Origin: an uncultured Clostridia bacterium
GTDB taxonomy: Bacteria; Bacillota; Clostridia; Lachnospirales; Lachnospiraceae
Assembly (NCBI GenBank): GCA_937896665.1
Contig: CALBNS010000111.1
Coordinates: 1 to 5,111, forward strand
DNA length: 5,111 nt
Direction of reading: 5' to 3'
Part shown: piece by piece, positions 3,731-5,111 of the stretch
Numbering within the stretch: the stretch's first letter is position 1
How the letters are laid out: every line of letters begins with the position of its first letter
Program-made: the position numbers and the translations under genes
Notes under the pieces: model-generated
The model's database searches: none
What the model saw: only the letters and a program-made list of their open reading frames with translations
What the model was told of the DNA's origin: nothing

Positions 3731-4915
3731 TTATTGAGACTTTCTCCATTCATAAAAGCGATTTCTTATGAATGCCACATCCTCGTCTACGTCTGAGGAT
3801 ATAAATATATGTACGTTTCTTAGTGTCTGCTTCAGCTTCAGGGCATATTCTGTTTTCGTTTCTCTTGTCTTATAAGGAAGTTTGATAAGACTGATACCCC
3901 TTGCTTTACATATATGCTCTTTCACGATTTCTATATCGTCCGTGCCACATCTCGATTCTATGGCAAGTTTTTCTTCAGGTATGTATGTTTCAAGTGGAAG
4001 TCCGATAACCGTATCTGAATTAAGCATTGTTTGTAGTCCCTTCATATGGGCATAGAAACTAATAGCTAACTGCGGAAATACACTCTGATATTCACTTTCG
4101 CAAACGGTACAGCCTTTTTCTTCTATGGTACGCTCACATATTTTTGCTTTCCAAGAATGACCATTTGAACATTTCCACCATACACTTCTCATCGAATTTC
4201 TTGATATTTGCGTTGGAAGAATATCTGTATTTAATTCATAATCCCATTCTTTAAGAAGATGTCCGTCTGTCGTTGCTAAATCATTGTGACCGGAAAGAAC
4301 TGCTCTATCTGCACATACCGGACAAGTCGTACCTTTTACTCGTGAATGTATAACCGACTTCCATTCATATCCACATTCTTTGCATTTCCACCAAACATTT
4401 TTACGAGATTTCTCGTTTACCATATTAGGAGTTAAAGCTAAATTCCGTTCTGACCATTCAGCAGCTACATCGGGGAATTGTGAAGCAAGGTCATTAAAAC
4501 CCTCTAAAATCGAATTGTGAGAGCAATACGGGCATCCCGTACCGTTTAGTGTTCTGCTTTTTACGGTAGCTTCCCATTCGTGTCCTAATTTACATTTCCA
4601 AATTATCTTCTTATGCGAACCAACGGTAATTTCCGTTGGCTTCAATGTATTTTTATCTGACCACTCTTTTACAAGTTCCGGCTTTAAGGTTGCTAAGTCA
4701 TTGATACCCTCAACAACTCTTTTCCCTGAACAGATAGGACAGTTTTCTCCAGACGAGCGACTTTTCACGCTGGCTTGCCATTCGTGACCACACGAGCCTT
4801 TCCACCATACTATTTTATTTGAGCCAAATGTAATATTATCCGGTGTAAGAGGATAGTTCCTATCCGACCATTCCGAGATAAGTTCCGGATGTACTTTTGA
4901 TAAACTATTACTCAT
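3731..4915 (-). CDS. Four-zinc-ribbon (DUF4379-like) protein with a divergent nuclease-fold C-terminus
   Basis: A 394-residue protein with four tandem units of about 65 residues, each reading NDLA..P.L..EWS..N..L.P..I......WWKC..GHEW......R......CP.C, the probable zinc-ribbon domain DUF4379. Units span roughly 5-67, 73-136, 141-206 and 211-277. Ligand sets vary: C42/H44 with C59/C62 in unit 1, whose usual first Cys is Gly40; C108/H112 with C128/C131; C178/C181 with C198/C201, His replaced by Tyr183; C249/H253 with C269/C272. Residues 278-394 resemble the Vsr/PD-(D/E)XK-like domain often following such ribbons, but the usual D-IYIP...AIEYDG is here E309-TYIP...AIE320SRCG, so the active site looks altered. 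ATG 4915 follows GGAAGGAG. It is first gene of a two-gene unit. DNA binding is likely; nuclease activity is doubtful; a defence role is speculation. Confidence 0.82.
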   Translation of the reverse strand: MSNSLSKVHPELISEWSDRNYPLTPDNITFGSNKIVWWKGSCGHEWQASVKSRSSGENCPICSGKRVVEGINDLATLKPELVKEWSDKNTLKPTEITVGSHKKIIWKCKLGHEWEATVKSRTLNGTGCPYCSHNSILEGFNDLASQFPDVAAEWSERNLALTPNMVNEKSRKNVWWKCKECGYEWKSVIHSRVKGTTCPVCADRAVLSGHNDLATTDGHLLKEWDYELNTDILPTQISRNSMRSVWWKCSNGHSWKAKICERTIEEKGCTVCESEYQSVFPQLAISFYAHMKGLQTMLNSDTVIGLPLETYIPEEKLAIESRCGTDDIEIVKEHICKARGISLIKLPYKTRETKTEYALKLKQTLRNVHIFISSDVDEDVAFIRNRFYEWRKSQ

Positions 4916-4944
4916 AGCAAATCCACTCCTTCCTTTGCGATTTC

Positions 4945-4973
4945 ATTATAGTGGGGAAAGAGTTTTCTTTGAA
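4945..4973 (-). promoter_or_regulatory. Promoter of the zinc-ribbon/small-protein pair
   Basis: Reading leftward, TTCAAA (4968-4973; four of six -35 matches) is followed by a 17-bp spacer and a perfect TATAAT (4945-4950). It would start transcription around 4938, giving a short leader of about 25 nt that contains the GGAAGGAG ribosome-binding site. A terminator just upstream isolates this unit from whatever lies to the right. Confidence 0.6.
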
Positions 4974-4989
4974 GTTTGCGAATGGGCAG

Positions 4990-5026
4990 AAAAAAGACCC
5001 TGAGAGTTTTTATTCTCTCAAGGTCT
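4990..5026 (-). terminator. Rho-independent terminator for leftward transcription from the right edge
   Basis: AGACC (4995-4999) pairs with GGTCT (5022-5026) and TGAGAG (5001-5006) with CTCTCA (5015-5020), with a single C/A mismatch between them and an 8-nt loop. On the minus strand the stem is followed directly by a T-run (4990-4994). It shows that a leftward gene ends close by, at or beyond the right edge. Confidence 0.75.
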
Positions 5027-5111
5027 GTAAACACATAAATTATGCGATTTTTTTACCTCTGCACAAACTTCTGCACCGATTGGTGTAAGTGTGGTGTAAG
5101 GTGTAAGTTTT
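5018..5111 (-). CDS. Possible C-terminal end of a leftward gene (partial)
   Basis: The terminator just downstream implies that a leftward gene ends here. One open frame reads KLTPYTTLTPIGAEVCAEVK then KSHNLCVYRP, with its TGA (5018-5020) inside the terminator stem. The other two minus-strand frames are also open for 50-75 bp and end at TAA codons a little earlier (one as NLHLTPHLHQSVQKFVQR), so the true frame cannot be decided from 94 bp. Low-complexity Thr/Pro or His/Leu tails like these are something I associate with the ends of tyrosine recombinases in mobile elements, but that is only a guess. Confidence 0.25.
   Translation of the reverse strand, partial: KLTPYTTLTPIGAEVCAEVKKSHNLCVYRP
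5082..5107 (+). repeat. GGTGTAAG short direct repeats at right edge
   Basis: GGTGTAAG occurs at 5082-5089, 5093-5100 and 5100-5107, the last two overlapping by one base. The tract runs to the window edge and may continue. It could be an iteron-like or recombinase arm site, or simply low-complexity coding DNA at the end of the partial gene. Confidence 0.4.

Overview
The window looks like DNA from a low-GC Firmicute, most likely a gut Clostridia/Lachnospiraceae-type bacterium. The evidence is strong GGAGG ribosome-binding sites, AT-rich spacers, and protein types (P27 terminase, DUF1492-like late regulator, SpaA/Cna-B surface protein, DUF4379 zinc ribbons) that are frequent in prophages and integrative elements of that group. 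It is a patchwork of two kinds of accessory DNA; no housekeeping gene is visible.

The left third (1-1600), read leftward on the minus strand, is the start of a phage packaging/late region. In transcription order it holds: the last 48 or so codons of an unrecognised gene; a DUF1492/ArpU-like regulator; three TGTCA boxes phased at exactly 10 bp and followed by a TATAAT box; a small reading frame broken by an in-frame TGA; an HNH endonuclease; a roughly 300-bp non-coding stretch that looks like the cos/terminase-binding region and carries a near-consensus sigma-A promoter; and the small terminase subunit, which runs off the left edge. The likely logic is that the regulator switches on the HNH-terminase transcript, and that HNH nuclease and terminase together cut and package DNA at cos.

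The middle (1600-2800) is debris with sharp junctions. An internal piece of a SpaA/Cna-B surface-protein gene, lacking its signal peptide, most of its domains and its sortase end, is joined out of frame to the tail of the unknown gene. Upstream of the Cna-B piece lies about 315 bp that does not read convincingly as protein but folds into a series of hairpins on the minus strand, one a 12-bp stem closed by a GNRA loop. Further out are three degenerate 13-bp repeats and an AT-rich tract. I read this as the remains of insertions (possibly part of a group II intron and the end of a transposon), with the identity unproven.

The right half (2770-5111) holds a self-contained cassette: a plus-strand XRE repressor-like protein with two membrane helices, behind an upstream region rich in ACAC(C)GATA half-sites; convergent to it, a tight minus-strand pair made of a four-zinc-ribbon protein with a degenerate nuclease-like C-terminus and a 59-residue basic protein. 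Three hairpin terminators punctuate it, one lying between XRE and the minus-strand pair where it may serve both directions. The right edge appears to contain the end of another leftward gene.
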